From Natronospira proteinivora (GTDB taxonomy: Bacteria; Pseudomonadota; Gammaproteobacteria; Natronospirales; Natronospiraceae), in assembly GCF_024170465.1 (NCBI RefSeq), contig NZ_JALJYF010000001.1, positions 930,001 to 994,000 on the forward strand: DNA of 64,000 bases. The letters run 5' to 3'. A program made the position numbers and the translations under genes. The notes under the pieces are model-generated. The model was not told where the DNA came from and made no database searches. It worked only from the letters and a program-made list of their open reading frames with translations. Shown here piece after piece: positions 19,133 to 29,071 of the stretch (within the stretch, counting starts at the first letter, position 1; the number at the start of each line of letters is the position of its first letter).

Positions 19133-20305
19133 ATGGCAAGAATGGCGGAGATCTTCGCGGCGTTTTTCAAACTGGGTCTGACCACCTTCGGCGGGCCCGT
19201 GGCCCATATTGGCTTCTTTCAGCGGGTCTTCGTTCAGGAACGCCAGTGGCTAGATTCGGCCACCTATGCCGAGCTGGTCGCTCTCTGCCAGTTCTTACCG
19301 GGCCCGGCCAGCAGTCAGGTGGGTTTCGCCATTGGCCTGCACCGAGGCGGCCTGCCCGGCGCGATGATGGCCTGGCTGGCCTTTACCCTGCCCTCCGCCG
19401 CAATCATGATCGGCCTCGGCGTCGGCATCATGGCCCTGGACCCGGCCGACTATGAGGGTCTGATCCGGGCCTTGAAGGCCGCCGCCGTGGGTGTGGTGGC
19501 CTGGGCCATCTGGGGCATGGGCCGACAACTCACCCCGGATTGGCAACGTATCCTGATGGCGGCCCTGGCCGTGGCCACCGCCATCATGATGACCCAGCTG
19601 CTGAACCTGGCCGTACTCGGGCAAGTCGCCGCCCTGATACTGGGCGCCTTGCTGGCACCTCTGCTGTTGGGCAAAACCGTGAAAACCGCCGGGGCACCCT
19701 TGTCCATTCCCTTCCACCGGCGGGGTGGCTTGTTGGCGGGCGGCCTGTTTCTCCTTTTCCTAAGCACCCTACCCCTGCTGGCTTGGCTGTTCCCGGCCAC
19801 TTGGACCGCCGCCATGGATGTCATGTATCGGGCGGGGGCCCTGGTCTTTGGCGGTGGACATGTGGTCCTGCCCCTGCTGCATGCTGGCACCGCTGACATG
19901 ATGGATGAGGATCTCTTTCTCGCCGGCTATGGCGCGGCCCAGGCCCTGCCCGGCCCCCTGTTTACCTTCGGCGGCTTCGTCGGCGCCAGCGTCGGCCATA
20001 TCGGCATCGGCCTATTGGCCCTGTTCGCCATCTTCCTGCCGGGGATGCTGATCCTGCTGGCGGTGCTGCCCTTCTGGGCAAAGGTCCGGGAAAACGCCCA
20101 GATCCGGCGAATCCTGGCCGGCGTGAATGCGGCCGTGGTGGGTATTCTCGCGGCGGCCTTCTACGATCCGGTTATCACCGCAGGGATCGGTGACTGGCGG
20201 GATGGCCTGATCGCCCTAGCTGTATTGGCCGGACTGGCATCAGGCCGCTTGCCGGTTTGGTTGCTGATTCTAATAGCTGCGGCCTGTGGAGCTCTATTCC
20301 TATAA
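19133..20305 (+). CDS. chrA: Chromate transporter (CHR family, long two-domain form)
   Basis: An integral membrane protein of about 390 residues made of two homologous CHR halves. The first half carries FGGPVAHIGFF and LPGPASSQ, the second FGGGHVVLPLL and LPGPLFTFGGFVG. Members can export chromate and give resistance, but many are uncharacterised, so the name reflects the family. Starts are possible at GTG 19121, ATG 19133 and ATG 19142; I chose 19133 for its position behind an AAGGGG stretch. It has no regulator or chrB beside it and is convergent with the next gene. Confidence 0.88.
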   Translation: MARMAEIFAAFFKLGLTTFGGPVAHIGFFQRVFVQERQWLDSATYAELVALCQFLPGPASSQVGFAIGLHRGGLPGAMMAWLAFTLPSAAIMIGLGVGIMALDPADYEGLIRALKAAAVGVVAWAIWGMGRQLTPDWQRILMAALAVATAIMMTQLLNLAVLGQVAALILGALLAPLLLGKTVKTAGAPLSIPFHRRGGLLAGGLFLLFLSTLPLLAWLFPATWTAAMDVMYRAGALVFGGGHVVLPLLHAGTADMMDEDLFLAGYGAAQALPGPLFTFGGFVGASVGHIGIGLLALFAIFLPGMLILLAVLPFWAKVRENAQIRRILAGVNAAVVGILAAAFYDPVITAGIGDWRDGLIALAVLAGLASGRLPVWLLILIAAACGALFL

Positions 20306-20314
20306 CCCCGTATC

Positions 20315-23300
20315 TCAATCCATACTGGAATGTGGACAGCCTGACTCTCTCTGGTCAATGACCAGAAATTGATTCACAGGCACATCACTACAAATCTGCT
20401 CCTCACCATCTGGCCACATTACCCGAATCTCCGCCATTTCCGCTTCACCCATACCAAAATGCATATTTGGAAGGTTTTGTCCGTTAAAGCTGCTATGGGC
20501 CATGCTTTCCCGCATTTGACGCTGAAACCCATGACCATTGCCCACATCAGCACTGACTTCCACCTTGGCACCCAAGGCATGGGTATTCGGCGGCTGGCCA
20601 ACCAGACGAACATTCAGGAAGCGGGCCCCAGCTCCATGACCAACCTGATTTTCAAAGAATTGAATGCCACTGGAATTATCCACCAGCACGATATCCACAT
20701 CGCCATCTCGGTCATAATCCAAACAAGCAACGCCTGTGCCTTGCGAGGCGACATCCAGATTCCACTCAATCGCTTTCTCTTCAAAGGTTCCATCACCGTT
20801 ATTCATGAACAGCACAGGCGGATTATCCATGAAGCGACCACCGGTAATGTATTCATACCATTCCGACGCATACACACTGGCTGGTAAACGACCAAAACCG
20901 TTCACATGGAAAATATCCAGGAAACCGTTGTTATTGAAATCCGCCGCACAAGCCCCCCATCCCCAACCACCTTTTCTGACGCCGGACTCCTCCGTCACAT
21001 CCTCAAACTCTAGACCTCCATTCTGACTCACATTCCGATATAGACGATTTCCACTTGTCCCCCAATTCCCGATTGGATCTTCAACCCGATCAAAGATCGA
21101 TGTCACAAACCAATCCAACTTCCCATTATTCTGGAAATCACCAACAACAGCCCCCATTCCATTCTCATCAGTAATCACGTCGCCATCTGTAACATTTACG
21201 AATGTTGTTTCAGATTCTGGACTATTCATCAGAACTGAGCTCGTTCCGAAGTCCGATGCAATCAGCAAGTCTGGTATAGCATTCCCGGTTAAGTCCGAGA
21301 AAATGGGTGCGAAATTAAAATTCTGATCCAAATAGGCTGAGGAAGTCCCCCCAGCCTCATCAGAGGGAAGCAACTGGTCACCGCCCTCATTGACCCAGAG
21401 AGCCGGCGCCAGACCATCAGCACCACCAGACCAGTGGGCCATAAAAAATCCCGGGTAGCCTGTTTGCTCGAAATCTGAAAATGCCAAGCCCCATGTACTT
21501 CTCGACATGGGGAGACGAGCGATTTCCTGATAATTTTCATGCTCGTTCATACCGAGCACCGGGACACCTTCATCAGGACTTATGTTGCTCACCAACAGCT
21601 CTTGATAGAAATCCCCATTCAAGTCCATCAAGGAAACGTTAGTAAAGAAGGAAAAATCTCGACGATCCATACCTGAAAGCTTCTCGGACCGAGAAAATCC
21701 ATTCTGACCACCCAAGTTCTCATAGAAAAGCAGCCCTGAATCCTCACCACCGGTAAAAATCAGGTCAGGCCAACAGTCTGTATTGATATAAGCAGCAGAA
21801 ATACCACCGGAAAACATCCTCATTTCAATGCCGGACTGACCATCGGCTACCCAGCCTTCAGCGCTAAATCCATGTTGGTCATCCAAGTTCAAATCTTCAC
21901 GGTGCACAAATCGTTCTTCATTGTGATTGAGCGCTGAAGACATACCATCACTACAGCTAACAACATCCGGAAAAGTATCCCTTGCAGGTCTTGATGGATG
22001 GTCCAAGGCAATAAAATCCGGGTAGGACGGATCGGTGCTGTCATCAGCCCATAGATTGCCGCCATGGGTTTCGCCTTTTACCAGCAATTGACCATCCGGA
22101 TCCTCATCGAGGTCTGGGGTCCAGGGCGAAAGGCAGGCGGCATCTTCGACACAAGGGTCCGTCAAGGTCTCCAGGAAAGACACCAAATCATCCACCTGCT
22201 CATTTGTCGGTGGTGATTCCGGGAGCTTCTCAAGCGCCTCTTGGAACGTCTCATGCTCAATTACTTCTTCAGTTAGACGCCTTGCATTGGGGTAGAGAGT
22301 AAGCACCCTTCCCCCGTGAAACTGAGGAAGCTCCAGCAGAAACCGGTCGAGCTGATTGTGCCAGTATTCCGGATCGCTATGCCAAAGAACCAGGTCCTCC
22401 AAAGTAGCGAAGCTACCTGAGTGACCATAGGGCGCCCTGACCTCAATATTCAACAAGGAGGGGACACGAAAGCGAAAGTGGTCAGATGGGTCTTGGGTGA
22501 CCCCCCACCGCCCCCTATCTACACCACCCTGGCGCTGGCCACGACCAATCTGCGGGAAACCGACATTAAAAAAGGATTCATTGGTGAATCGATCACCTGA
22601 ATGGCAAGCATAGCAAGCCATCCCTCCTTGATCTGAGCCAGCCAGGAATAGCCACGCCCCTCTTAATTCTTCTTCAGAAAGGACAACATCGTCTTCCTCT
22701 TCAAACCTCAGAAACTCACTCCAGGGATTATCCACAAATAACAACGATGCCTGGTAAGCCGCCAATGCCCTTTGAATGTTACCCAGATTTATTGGATCAT
22801 CTGTTTCGGGGAAAGCTGCCTCAAAACGTGAGTGCCAAGAAAGTTCTGAACTCGGATCTGAATCCCGAAGACGCTCAACCAACATGGTCCGGTAATCTTC
22901 CGGGACCATTTCCGGATGGGAAAAGGCCCTCATCTCTCGGTTATTAACCAATGGAAACAGGGCCTGAACCTCCAACAGGTTTTCTCCATCCCCCATATGT
23001 ACCAGATTCCCACTTTCAGGGGTTTGGAATTGCTGCCCTTCACCACCAGGCTTTTCTTCTTCATCAATCACGAAAAGTCGCCCATCGTGAAACAAGGAAC
23101 GATTGTAGAGGGATACGTTAAAGATGGTTTGGCTATTGCGGGGAACATTGGGCCCTGAATCTTCACGTGGATCCAAGTCTCTTTCAGGCAACAAGCTTCT
23201 ACCCTTACCAAGATGATGGGGAACCTTAGCTCCTGTGCCTATGGATAGGGATAGTCCATCACCCATTGCCAATTCAGGATGATGGCAGGAGGCACAGGCA

Positions 23301-23629
23301 ACGTCCTTCATTCCACTCAAGCTGGTACTGAAGAAAAGGAGTTGCCCCAGCTTTACCAGGGAATCATTATCAGGTGTTACCGCACCGCTCCCGGGAGCGG
23401 CATCCCCGGTCAAACCACGCTCATTTGACAGTTGCCGAACAAGATCCGCCAGTTCTTGAAGTGAGTCATCGTTATCATCATCGACAGATTCGCGATCACT
23501 ATCACGCACTGGCTCAACTGCGCTATCAATATCATCTTGGCTGCAGCCAATAAGAAAGCCGGACAAGAAAAAACAAATCAGTGCAAGCGGCCGTACGGCG
23601 GACCCGCCAAGAAATATCCAATAATGCAT
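20315..23629 (-). CDS. Lipoprotein fusing a di-heme cytochrome c peroxidase (MauG-like) to FG-GAP/ASPIC-UnbV (CRTAC-like) domains
   Basis: A 1104-residue predicted lipoprotein (lipobox LIGC, lipidated C29). Residues about 90-500 resemble di-heme peroxidases: heme motif CASCH at 112-116, a SLFHDGR motif, a second heme motif CYACH at 339-343, and PYGHSGSFATLEDLV after it. From about 520 to 1010 there are repeated FG-GAP/VCBS-like units (for example DLNGDFYQELLV, DYDRDGDVDIVLVD), and residues about 1025-1100 form an ASPIC/UnbV domain. Periplasmic redox activity with a calcium-binding propeller is likely; the substrate is unknown. GC content is near 45% in sampled stretches, below its neighbours, which suggests acquisition. 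The ATG at 23629 gives the best signal peptide. Confidence 0.88.
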   Translation of the reverse strand: MHYWIFLGGSAVRPLALICFFLSGFLIGCSQDDIDSAVEPVRDSDRESVDDDNDDSLQELADLVRQLSNERGLTGDAAPGSGAVTPDNDSLVKLGQLLFFSTSLSGMKDVACASCHHPELAMGDGLSLSIGTGAKVPHHLGKGRSLLPERDLDPREDSGPNVPRNSQTIFNVSLYNRSLFHDGRLFVIDEEEKPGGEGQQFQTPESGNLVHMGDGENLLEVQALFPLVNNREMRAFSHPEMVPEDYRTMLVERLRDSDPSSELSWHSRFEAAFPETDDPINLGNIQRALAAYQASLLFVDNPWSEFLRFEEEDDVVLSEEELRGAWLFLAGSDQGGMACYACHSGDRFTNESFFNVGFPQIGRGQRQGGVDRGRWGVTQDPSDHFRFRVPSLLNIEVRAPYGHSGSFATLEDLVLWHSDPEYWHNQLDRFLLELPQFHGGRVLTLYPNARRLTEEVIEHETFQEALEKLPESPPTNEQVDDLVSFLETLTDPCVEDAACLSPWTPDLDEDPDGQLLVKGETHGGNLWADDSTDPSYPDFIALDHPSRPARDTFPDVVSCSDGMSSALNHNEERFVHREDLNLDDQHGFSAEGWVADGQSGIEMRMFSGGISAAYINTDCWPDLIFTGGEDSGLLFYENLGGQNGFSRSEKLSGMDRRDFSFFTNVSLMDLNGDFYQELLVSNISPDEGVPVLGMNEHENYQEIARLPMSRSTWGLAFSDFEQTGYPGFFMAHWSGGADGLAPALWVNEGGDQLLPSDEAGGTSSAYLDQNFNFAPIFSDLTGNAIPDLLIASDFGTSSVLMNSPESETTFVNVTDGDVITDENGMGAVVGDFQNNGKLDWFVTSIFDRVEDPIGNWGTSGNRLYRNVSQNGGLEFEDVTEESGVRKGGWGWGACAADFNNNGFLDIFHVNGFGRLPASVYASEWYEYITGGRFMDNPPVLFMNNGDGTFEEKAIEWNLDVASQGTGVACLDYDRDGDVDIVLVDNSSGIQFFENQVGHGAGARFLNVRLVGQPPNTHALGAKVEVSADVGNGHGFQRQMRESMAHSSFNGQNLPNMHFGMGEAEMAEIRVMWPDGEEQICSDVPVNQFLVIDQRESGCPHSSMD

Positions 23630-23689
23630 CCCCTCCCCCTCAACCAAGCTAACTCTCGTAGCCTAGATTTCTATTCCTTACATTGACTA

Positions 23690-23717
23690 AATGTATCGAT
23701 TTTCTGTCGAATCGCAA
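23690..23717 (-). promoter_or_regulatory. Possible promoter of the peroxidase-CRTAC gene
   Basis: On the minus strand, -35 TTGCGA (23712-23717), a 16-base spacer and -10 TACATT (23690-23695), in an A/T-rich stretch 60 bases before the ATG. Confidence 0.35.
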
Positions 23718-23783
23718 GGACTCAATTGACCGGAGGGGGCGCCTTAGCCTGACTTTCCTTATTTAACCTGAAAGAAAATGGGC

Positions 23784-24680
23784 TTAATCTCCCACAAATC
23801 CGAGAGACTTTGATAAGTTGCGCAGATATTCCCGGAAATCGGTACCAAGCTCCTTGTGGGCCAGGGCCAGCTCAACATTGGCTTCCAGATAGCCCAGCTT
23901 GTCGCCACAATCGTAGCGTTTGCCTTCGAAATCAAAGGCGTATACCGCCTCTTCCCGCAACAGACGGTCAAGGGCATCGGTTAACTGAATCTCACCACCG
24001 GCGCCCCGGCCGGTGGTGGCCAGCAAATCAAAAATACGCGGTGTCAGCACATAACGGCCAATCACGCCCATATTGGATGGGGCCTTATCGGGGCTGGGTT
24101 TTTCAACCATGCCACGCAGACGACGTAACTGTTCGTCCACCACTTCCCCTTCCACAATACCGTAACGGGAGACATGCTCGTCGGAAACATGCTGGGTGCC
24201 CAAAATACTGCCTCCCAGCTTTTCATATTGCGCCCGCATCTGACTGAGACAGCCCAGGCCATTGGAATGGACCAAGTCATCGGCCAGCACCACATAAAAC
24301 GGCTCATCGCCCACCAGGTTGCGGGCGCAATGCACGGCGTGACCCAGCCCCAAGGCCTCGGCTTGGCGTATATAGACACAATCCACCCCAGGCGGCACGA
24401 TATTCTGAATGGCCTTTAGGCGGTCATCCTTCTCTCGCAGAGCCAACTCGTTTTCCAGCTCATAAGCGCGATCGAAATGGTCCGGGATTGCCCGCTTGTT
24501 GCGTCCGGTCACAAAGATCAACACTTCCGCACCCGCTTCCACGGCCTCCTCCGCCGCATACTGGATCAACGGCTTATCCACCACCGGAAGCATTTCCTTC
24601 GGATTCGCCTTGGTCGCCGGCAGGAAACGGGTCCCCAAGCCAGCAACGGGGAATACGGCCTTGCGGATTTTCTGACTCAC
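23784..24680 (-). CDS. galU: UTP-glucose-1-phosphate uridylyltransferase
   Basis: A 298-residue nucleotidyltransferase that makes UDP-glucose for surface glycans. The N-terminal nucleotide-binding motif is AVFPVAGLGTRFLPATKA, and GEIQLTDAL is conserved near residue 213. I start at GTG 24680 because GAGG lies six bases upstream and the protein then begins (M)SQKIRKAVFPVAG as in homologues; an ATG far upstream would add 35 unrelated residues. It is preceded by the terminator of the ComEA-like gene, so it is probably its own unit. Confidence 0.96.
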   Translation of the reverse strand: MSQKIRKAVFPVAGLGTRFLPATKANPKEMLPVVDKPLIQYAAEEAVEAGAEVLIFVTGRNKRAIPDHFDRAYELENELALREKDDRLKAIQNIVPPGVDCVYIRQAEALGLGHAVHCARNLVGDEPFYVVLADDLVHSNGLGCLSQMRAQYEKLGGSILGTQHVSDEHVSRYGIVEGEVVDEQLRRLRGMVEKPSPDKAPSNMGVIGRYVLTPRIFDLLATTGRGAGGEIQLTDALDRLLREEAVYAFDFEGKRYDCGDKLGYLEANVELALAHKELGTDFREYLRNLSKSLGFVGD

Positions 24681-24740
24681 AAAACACCTCAGCTGTATGT
24701 ATCCTTGGATTGAGCGGAACATTGCCACGTTTTTGCCCAA

Positions 24741-24775
24741 ATGAAAACGGGGTGATGTCTTTCGACACCACCCCG
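24741..24775 (-). terminator. Terminator of the ComEA-like gene
   Basis: On the minus strand, CGGGGTGGTGTC pairs with GACATCACCCCG around a GAAA loop (24748-24775), followed by TTTTCAT. Confidence 0.85.
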
Positions 24776-24798
24776 CCGCATACAAGGTATGGACCGGA

Positions 24799-25071
24799 TC
24801 AATCGTCGACCTGGATCCATTCCCGATTCCGATCTACCGTGGTACTACCAATCCCCGATACCAGACTGAGATCATCGGCACTCATGAATCGGCCGTTCTC
24901 CTCGCGGAATTCCACGATGGCCTCGGCACGGGCCTCCCCCACGCCATCCAGGTTCTCCGCCAATGTCTCGGCCGAGGCGGTATTGATGTTCACGGCTTGG
25001 CCGGCAATCACGGCATGGGCAGCGACGAAGATTAGCGCGGCGAAAAGGGCCTTGATTCCTTGGAGTTTCAT
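24799..25071 (-). CDS. ComEA-like helix-hairpin-helix protein with signal peptide
   Basis: A 90-residue protein with a hydrophobic signal segment (about 7-23) and a paired helix-hairpin-helix domain beginning VNINTASAETLAENLDGVG, ending LSLVSGIGSTTVDRNREWI. Small exported proteins of this type bind double-stranded DNA in the periplasm, and in naturally competent bacteria they pull DNA in; competence is not shown here, and these proteins also occur in non-competent species. It sits between galU and lapB, an arrangement common in gammaproteobacteria. Confidence 0.9.
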   Translation of the reverse strand: MKLQGIKALFAALIFVAAHAVIAGQAVNINTASAETLAENLDGVGEARAEAIVEFREENGRFMSADDLSLVSGIGSTTVDRNREWIQVDD

Positions 25072-25096
25072 ATTTCCCCCTTATTTCATTCCGTTT

Positions 25097-25131
25097 GAAA
25101 AAGGATCGTCCATCTGGTGGACGGTTTTTAT
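25097..25131 (-). terminator. Possible terminator after lapB
   Basis: A short stem CGTCCA/TGGACG (25107-25123) flanked by an A-run on one side and a T-run on the other, so it could stop transcription in either direction. The six-base stem is short. Confidence 0.5.
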
Positions 25132-25154
25132 TTTCGGGGGCGGAAGGGGCAGGA

Positions 25155-26387
25155 TCAACGGCTCAGGTCGACACCGCTTGTAGGATGTTGCTGCACCGTG
25201 GGTAGGGCAATTTCGTAATGGGGCCGGATGGTATTCCAGCTCTTGCAGCTGGGACACTGCCAGACCAGATGCCGGGCCGTGAAGCCACACTCGTGGCAGC
25301 GGTATTTGGGGGCCGCCTCCAGAAAACGCTGCAGGGCATGACGCAGGCTCTGCATGCCCTGGTCTGACGCCTCCGGCGGATGTCCTGAGAGCAGCTCCAC
25401 GAGTTCAGTGAATCCCTTCAGGCCCGGTGCACTGCGTAGATACTGGGCGATGCAGTTCTCTGCTACCGGATCATTGATTTCGGGATCCACAATGGCCGCC
25501 AGGGCGATCTGGGCCGTGGAATCCTCGGAACTTCGACGAAGCTCCTCCAGAACCTGGGAGAAGCCCTGGGGATGATCGGTTTCCTGGAACAGGCGATACA
25601 GCGGGGGCAGAATCTCCAGCGCCAATGACACATCGCTTTCCAGGGCGCGCCGAAGGCCTCGAATGGCACTACGGGCATTGCCTTCCTTGCGCATCAGACG
25701 GGACCGCAGCATCCCGGCGCGCACGTTGCGTCGATCGAACATCTCGGCACGCTTGAGGAAGCGGCGGGCCTGGCGGACATCGTGCTGATTCAGAGCCGCT
25801 TCGGCCAATTCACAGTAATACTGGGCGGCCCGCTCATACTGGGCCTCGCCGGAGGCCAGTTCCAGCTTGCGAGCCATGAGAATGGCCTGCTCCCAATCCT
25901 TTTGTTGCTCATAGATACTGATCAGACGCTTGAGGGCTGGCCGCATGTACGCCCGCACGTCCGTCAACTCCAGGAACAAGCTTTCCGCTCGATCCAGAAG
26001 GCCGGCACGCATATAGTCCTCCGCCAAGGCAAAAAGCGCCTGATGGCGTTGACCACGATTAAGATTGGGACGGGCAATCAGGTTTTGGTGGATTCGGATG
26101 GCCCGATCCACCTCACCTCGGCGTCGAAACAGGCTGCCCAGGGCGAAATGGGTTTCAACGGTATCGCTATCCACTTGCACCATGTGGATAAAGACCTCAA
26201 TGGCCTTGTCGGGCTGTTCCTCCAGAAGGTAATTCAAGCCCCGGTAGTAATCGGCCCGCATGCCGCGACCGACACCCATCACGTCCCGTGCGGCACGATG
26301 GTGTCCGCGACGACGCCCCACCAGCCAGCCGAGCAAGGCAGCCAGCGGCAGTGCGAGCAATCCAATTAGAAGAAATTCAGCGTCCAT
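25155..26387 (-). CDS. lapB: LPS assembly protein B (TPR protein)
   Basis: A 410-residue inner-membrane protein. An N-terminal transmembrane helix (about 4-24) anchors a cytoplasmic array of TPR-like repeats, and the C-terminus has a rubredoxin-like metal site CHECGF...CPSCKSW. LapB (YciM) controls degradation of LpxC by FtsH and so balances LPS and phospholipid synthesis. It overlaps the end of lapA by 11 bases, the usual lapAB pair. Confidence 0.95.
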   Translation of the reverse strand: MDAEFLLIGLLALPLAALLGWLVGRRRGHHRAARDVMGVGRGMRADYYRGLNYLLEEQPDKAIEVFIHMVQVDSDTVETHFALGSLFRRRGEVDRAIRIHQNLIARPNLNRGQRHQALFALAEDYMRAGLLDRAESLFLELTDVRAYMRPALKRLISIYEQQKDWEQAILMARKLELASGEAQYERAAQYYCELAEAALNQHDVRQARRFLKRAEMFDRRNVRAGMLRSRLMRKEGNARSAIRGLRRALESDVSLALEILPPLYRLFQETDHPQGFSQVLEELRRSSEDSTAQIALAAIVDPEINDPVAENCIAQYLRSAPGLKGFTELVELLSGHPPEASDQGMQSLRHALQRFLEAAPKYRCHECGFTARHLVWQCPSCKSWNTIRPHYEIALPTVQQHPTSGVDLSR

Positions 26388-26670
26388 CCTTGATCGGGAG
26401 ATTCCGCAGGTTGGTAACTTCCGTTTCCGCCAGCTTCACTGAGCGCTTGAGGCGGGCATTCTCCTTTCGGAGACGAAAATAGGCTCCCAGGCTGGCTAGA
26501 AGCCCCAGAATGGCACCAATACAGATGGCGCCCCAGATAGCAACCGGCAAGGGAACCTCCACCGCACCCAGAAGGTAATTCAGTTCCACGGAGGTGGTAT
26601 TAACCCAAGTCAGAATAATCGCCGCCAATAGGAAAAGCACCAGTACGGCGAATCGAATGTATCGCATCAT
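26377..26670 (-). CDS. lapA: LPS assembly protein A (DUF1049)
   Basis: A 97-residue protein with two transmembrane helices (about 5-25 and 42-65) and a short basic coiled-coil tail. The pattern and its position directly before lapB identify it as LapA (YciS). It acts with LapB at the inner membrane. Confidence 0.93.
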   Translation of the reverse strand: MMRYIRFAVLVLFLLAAIILTWVNTTSVELNYLLGAVEVPLPVAIWGAICIGAILGLLASLGAYFRLRKENARLKRSVKLAETEVTNLRNLPIKDGR

Positions 26671-26780
26671 GAATCAACTCTCATGGCGGGCATGCCTGAG
26701 AGGAAGCTTAACACAGCAGACTCGGATAACAGGGATTTGAGCGGCGCCCCAAAACATCGAGCATCCAATATGCGAATACC

Positions 26781-27095
26781 TTAGGCCTTGTCCAATTCCT
26801 TCTGGTAGCCGTCATTGACCCGTTCCCGCAGGTCCTTGCCTGGCTTGAAATGGGGGACATGTTTGCCTGAAAGGGCCACGGACTCACCGGTTTTTGGATT
26901 ACGACCGATGCGTGGCGGTCGATAATGGAGGGAAAAGCTGCCAAATCCGCGGATTTCGATTCGACGGCCATTGGAGAGGGAATTGCTCATCTGCTCCAGG
27001 ATGGTCTTTACAGCCAATTCCACATCCTTGCTCGGCAGATTCTGCAAGCGTTCGGATAACACCTCGATGAGTTCAGACTTGGTGATCTTCTTCAT
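26781..27095 (-). CDS. ihfB: Integration host factor subunit beta
   Basis: A 104-residue HU/IHF-fold protein, partner of IhfA. It begins [20 protein letters not shown] and has the arm [24 protein letters not shown] use the ATG at 27095, with AGGA eight bases upstream; the longer open frame adds 40 residues without homologues. It follows rpsA by 157 bases, in the conserved cmk-rpsA-ihfB order. Confidence 0.96.
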   Translation of the reverse strand: MKKITKSELIEVLSERLQNLPSKDVELAVKTILEQMSNSLSNGRRIEIRGFGSFSLHYRPPRIGRNPKTGESVALSGKHVPHFKPGKDLRERVNDGYQKELDKA

Positions 27096-27252
27096 AGCGG
27101 CGATCCTGTCCCCTCTGTTTGAACGGCCCGCACCAAGCTGGTGGGGCATAATATCCCGGCTTATGTCGTCTTCCGGGGTGGTGAAAAACCGGCCCGGGCA
27201 ATCCCGGGCCGGCACACCTTGAGAACAAGCTCAGCTAGCTGATGATTCAGCC

Positions 27253-28932
27253 TTATTTGTTTTCGAGCTGTTCTTTCAGCAGATCACCCAGGCTGGTGGT
27301 ACCACCACTGCCCTGCGGGGTCTCGTCGGAGTACTGCTTGACCGCCTTGCGCTCTTCCTGCTCGTCCTTGGCCTTGACGGACAGGCTGATGATACGGGTC
27401 TTGCGATCGATGCCGACAATACGAGCTTCAATCGCATCACCCTCGTTGAGAACGCTGCGGGCGTCTTCGACTTTCTCCCGGGACAATTCGGAAGCACGCA
27501 GATAACCTTCCTGCTCTTCCGGCAGATCCACGATGGCACCCTTGGCGTCCACTTCGCGAATCGTTCCCTTAATCATGCTGCCCTTGGGATAATCGGCCAG
27601 GAAAGCACCCAGCGGGTCCTTGTCCATTTGCTTGATACCCAGGGAGATCCGTTCGCGCTCGGGGTCCACGGAAAGCACCACGGCTTCCACTTCGTCACCC
27701 TTTTTGAAGTCACGAATAACCTCTTCCCCGGACTGATCCCAGGAAATATCGGACAGGTGAACCAGACCGTCGATGCCGCCTTCAAGACCCACGAAGATAC
27801 CGAAGTCCGTGATGGACTTGATCTTGCCGGTGATCTTGTCGCCCTTGTTATGGGTGGCGGCGAATTCGTCCCAGGGGTTGGGCTTGCACTGCTTCATACC
27901 CAGGGAGATCCGACGACGCTCTTCGTCGATATCCAGGACCATGACCTCGACCTCATCACCCACCTGGCAGATCTTGCCGGGGTTGATGTTCTTGTTGGTC
28001 CAGTCCATTTCGGACACGTGCACCAGGCCTTCCACGCCTTCCTCGATTTCCACGAAGGAACCGTAATCGGCCAGGTTGGTCACCTTGCCGTAAATACGGG
28101 CACCCACCGGATAACGGGTGGCGATCTGAACCCAGGGATCTTCGCCGAGCTGCTTGAGGCCCAGGGATACGCGCATGCGCTCCCGGTCGAACTTGAGCAC
28201 CTTCACTTCGATCTCGTCGCCCACATTCACCACCTCGGAGGGGTGGCTGACGCGGCGCCAGGCCATGTCGGTGATGTGCAGCAGGCCATCGATGCCGCCC
28301 AGGTCCACGAAGGCGCCATAGTCGGTCAGGTTCTTGACGATACCCTTGGTGACCAGGCCTTCCTGAAGCTCTTCCAGCAGCTTCTCGCGCTCTTCCTTGT
28401 ACTCTTCTTCCACCACGGCGCGGCGGGAAACCACCACGTTGTTGCGGCGACGGTCGAGCTTGATGACCTTGAATTCCAGTTCCTTGCCTTCCAGGTAGGT
28501 GGGATCGCGCACGGGGCGCACATCAACCAGGGAACCCGGCAAGAAGGCGCGGATGTTTTCCAGATCCACGGTAAAGCCGCCCTTGACCTTGCCACTGAGG
28601 TGGCCATGGACAATCTCGCCGGCGTCGTACGCCGCTTCGAGCTTGGTCCAGGTACGGGCACGCTTGGCTTTTTCGCGAGAGAGGCGGGTTTCACCAAAAC
28701 CGTCTTCCACGGCGTCCAGGGCAACTTCAACTTCATCACCCTCGACCACTTCCAGTTCACCGTCTTCATTCCGGAATTGGTGGGCCGGAATCACGCCTTC
28801 GGATTTCAGACCGGCGTTGACGATAACGAAGTCATCACGGATTTCCACCACCGTGGCGTGGATGATGGAACCGGGCTGCATCTGCTCTGCAGCAATACTC
28901 TGTTCAAACAGCTCAGCAAAACTTTCGGACAT
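27253..28932 (-). CDS. rpsA: 30S ribosomal protein S1
   Basis: A 559-residue protein with six S1 RNA-binding domains, recognisable from repeated patterns such as [18 protein letters not shown] and [19 protein letters not shown]. It brings mRNA to the 30S subunit. The start [12 protein letters not shown] matches the family. It lies between cmk and ihfB as in most gammaproteobacteria. Confidence 0.98.
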   Translation of the reverse strand: MSESFAELFEQSIAAEQMQPGSIIHATVVEIRDDFVIVNAGLKSEGVIPAHQFRNEDGELEVVEGDEVEVALDAVEDGFGETRLSREKAKRARTWTKLEAAYDAGEIVHGHLSGKVKGGFTVDLENIRAFLPGSLVDVRPVRDPTYLEGKELEFKVIKLDRRRNNVVVSRRAVVEEEYKEEREKLLEELQEGLVTKGIVKNLTDYGAFVDLGGIDGLLHITDMAWRRVSHPSEVVNVGDEIEVKVLKFDRERMRVSLGLKQLGEDPWVQIATRYPVGARIYGKVTNLADYGSFVEIEEGVEGLVHVSEMDWTNKNINPGKICQVGDEVEVMVLDIDEERRRISLGMKQCKPNPWDEFAATHNKGDKITGKIKSITDFGIFVGLEGGIDGLVHLSDISWDQSGEEVIRDFKKGDEVEAVVLSVDPERERISLGIKQMDKDPLGAFLADYPKGSMIKGTIREVDAKGAIVDLPEEQEGYLRASELSREKVEDARSVLNEGDAIEARIVGIDRKTRIISLSVKAKDEQEERKAVKQYSDETPQGSGGTTSLGDLLKEQLENK

Positions 28933-29071
28933 GTGCTTATCTTCCCGTGCCGATATCGGCAGCTATTGCGCCGTCACAGGCAATCCCGCCCGTGCCGGGG
29001 TTTGGTTAATCGAATCTGACGTCCTGTCTGATTCGTCCAGTTGAATGCAAAAAACAGCGCCCACCGCAAAA

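Noticed and set aside
24799-25071. Evidence for natural competence from the ComEA-like gene
   Set aside because: Such proteins also occur in species not known to be competent and no other competence gene is in the window.
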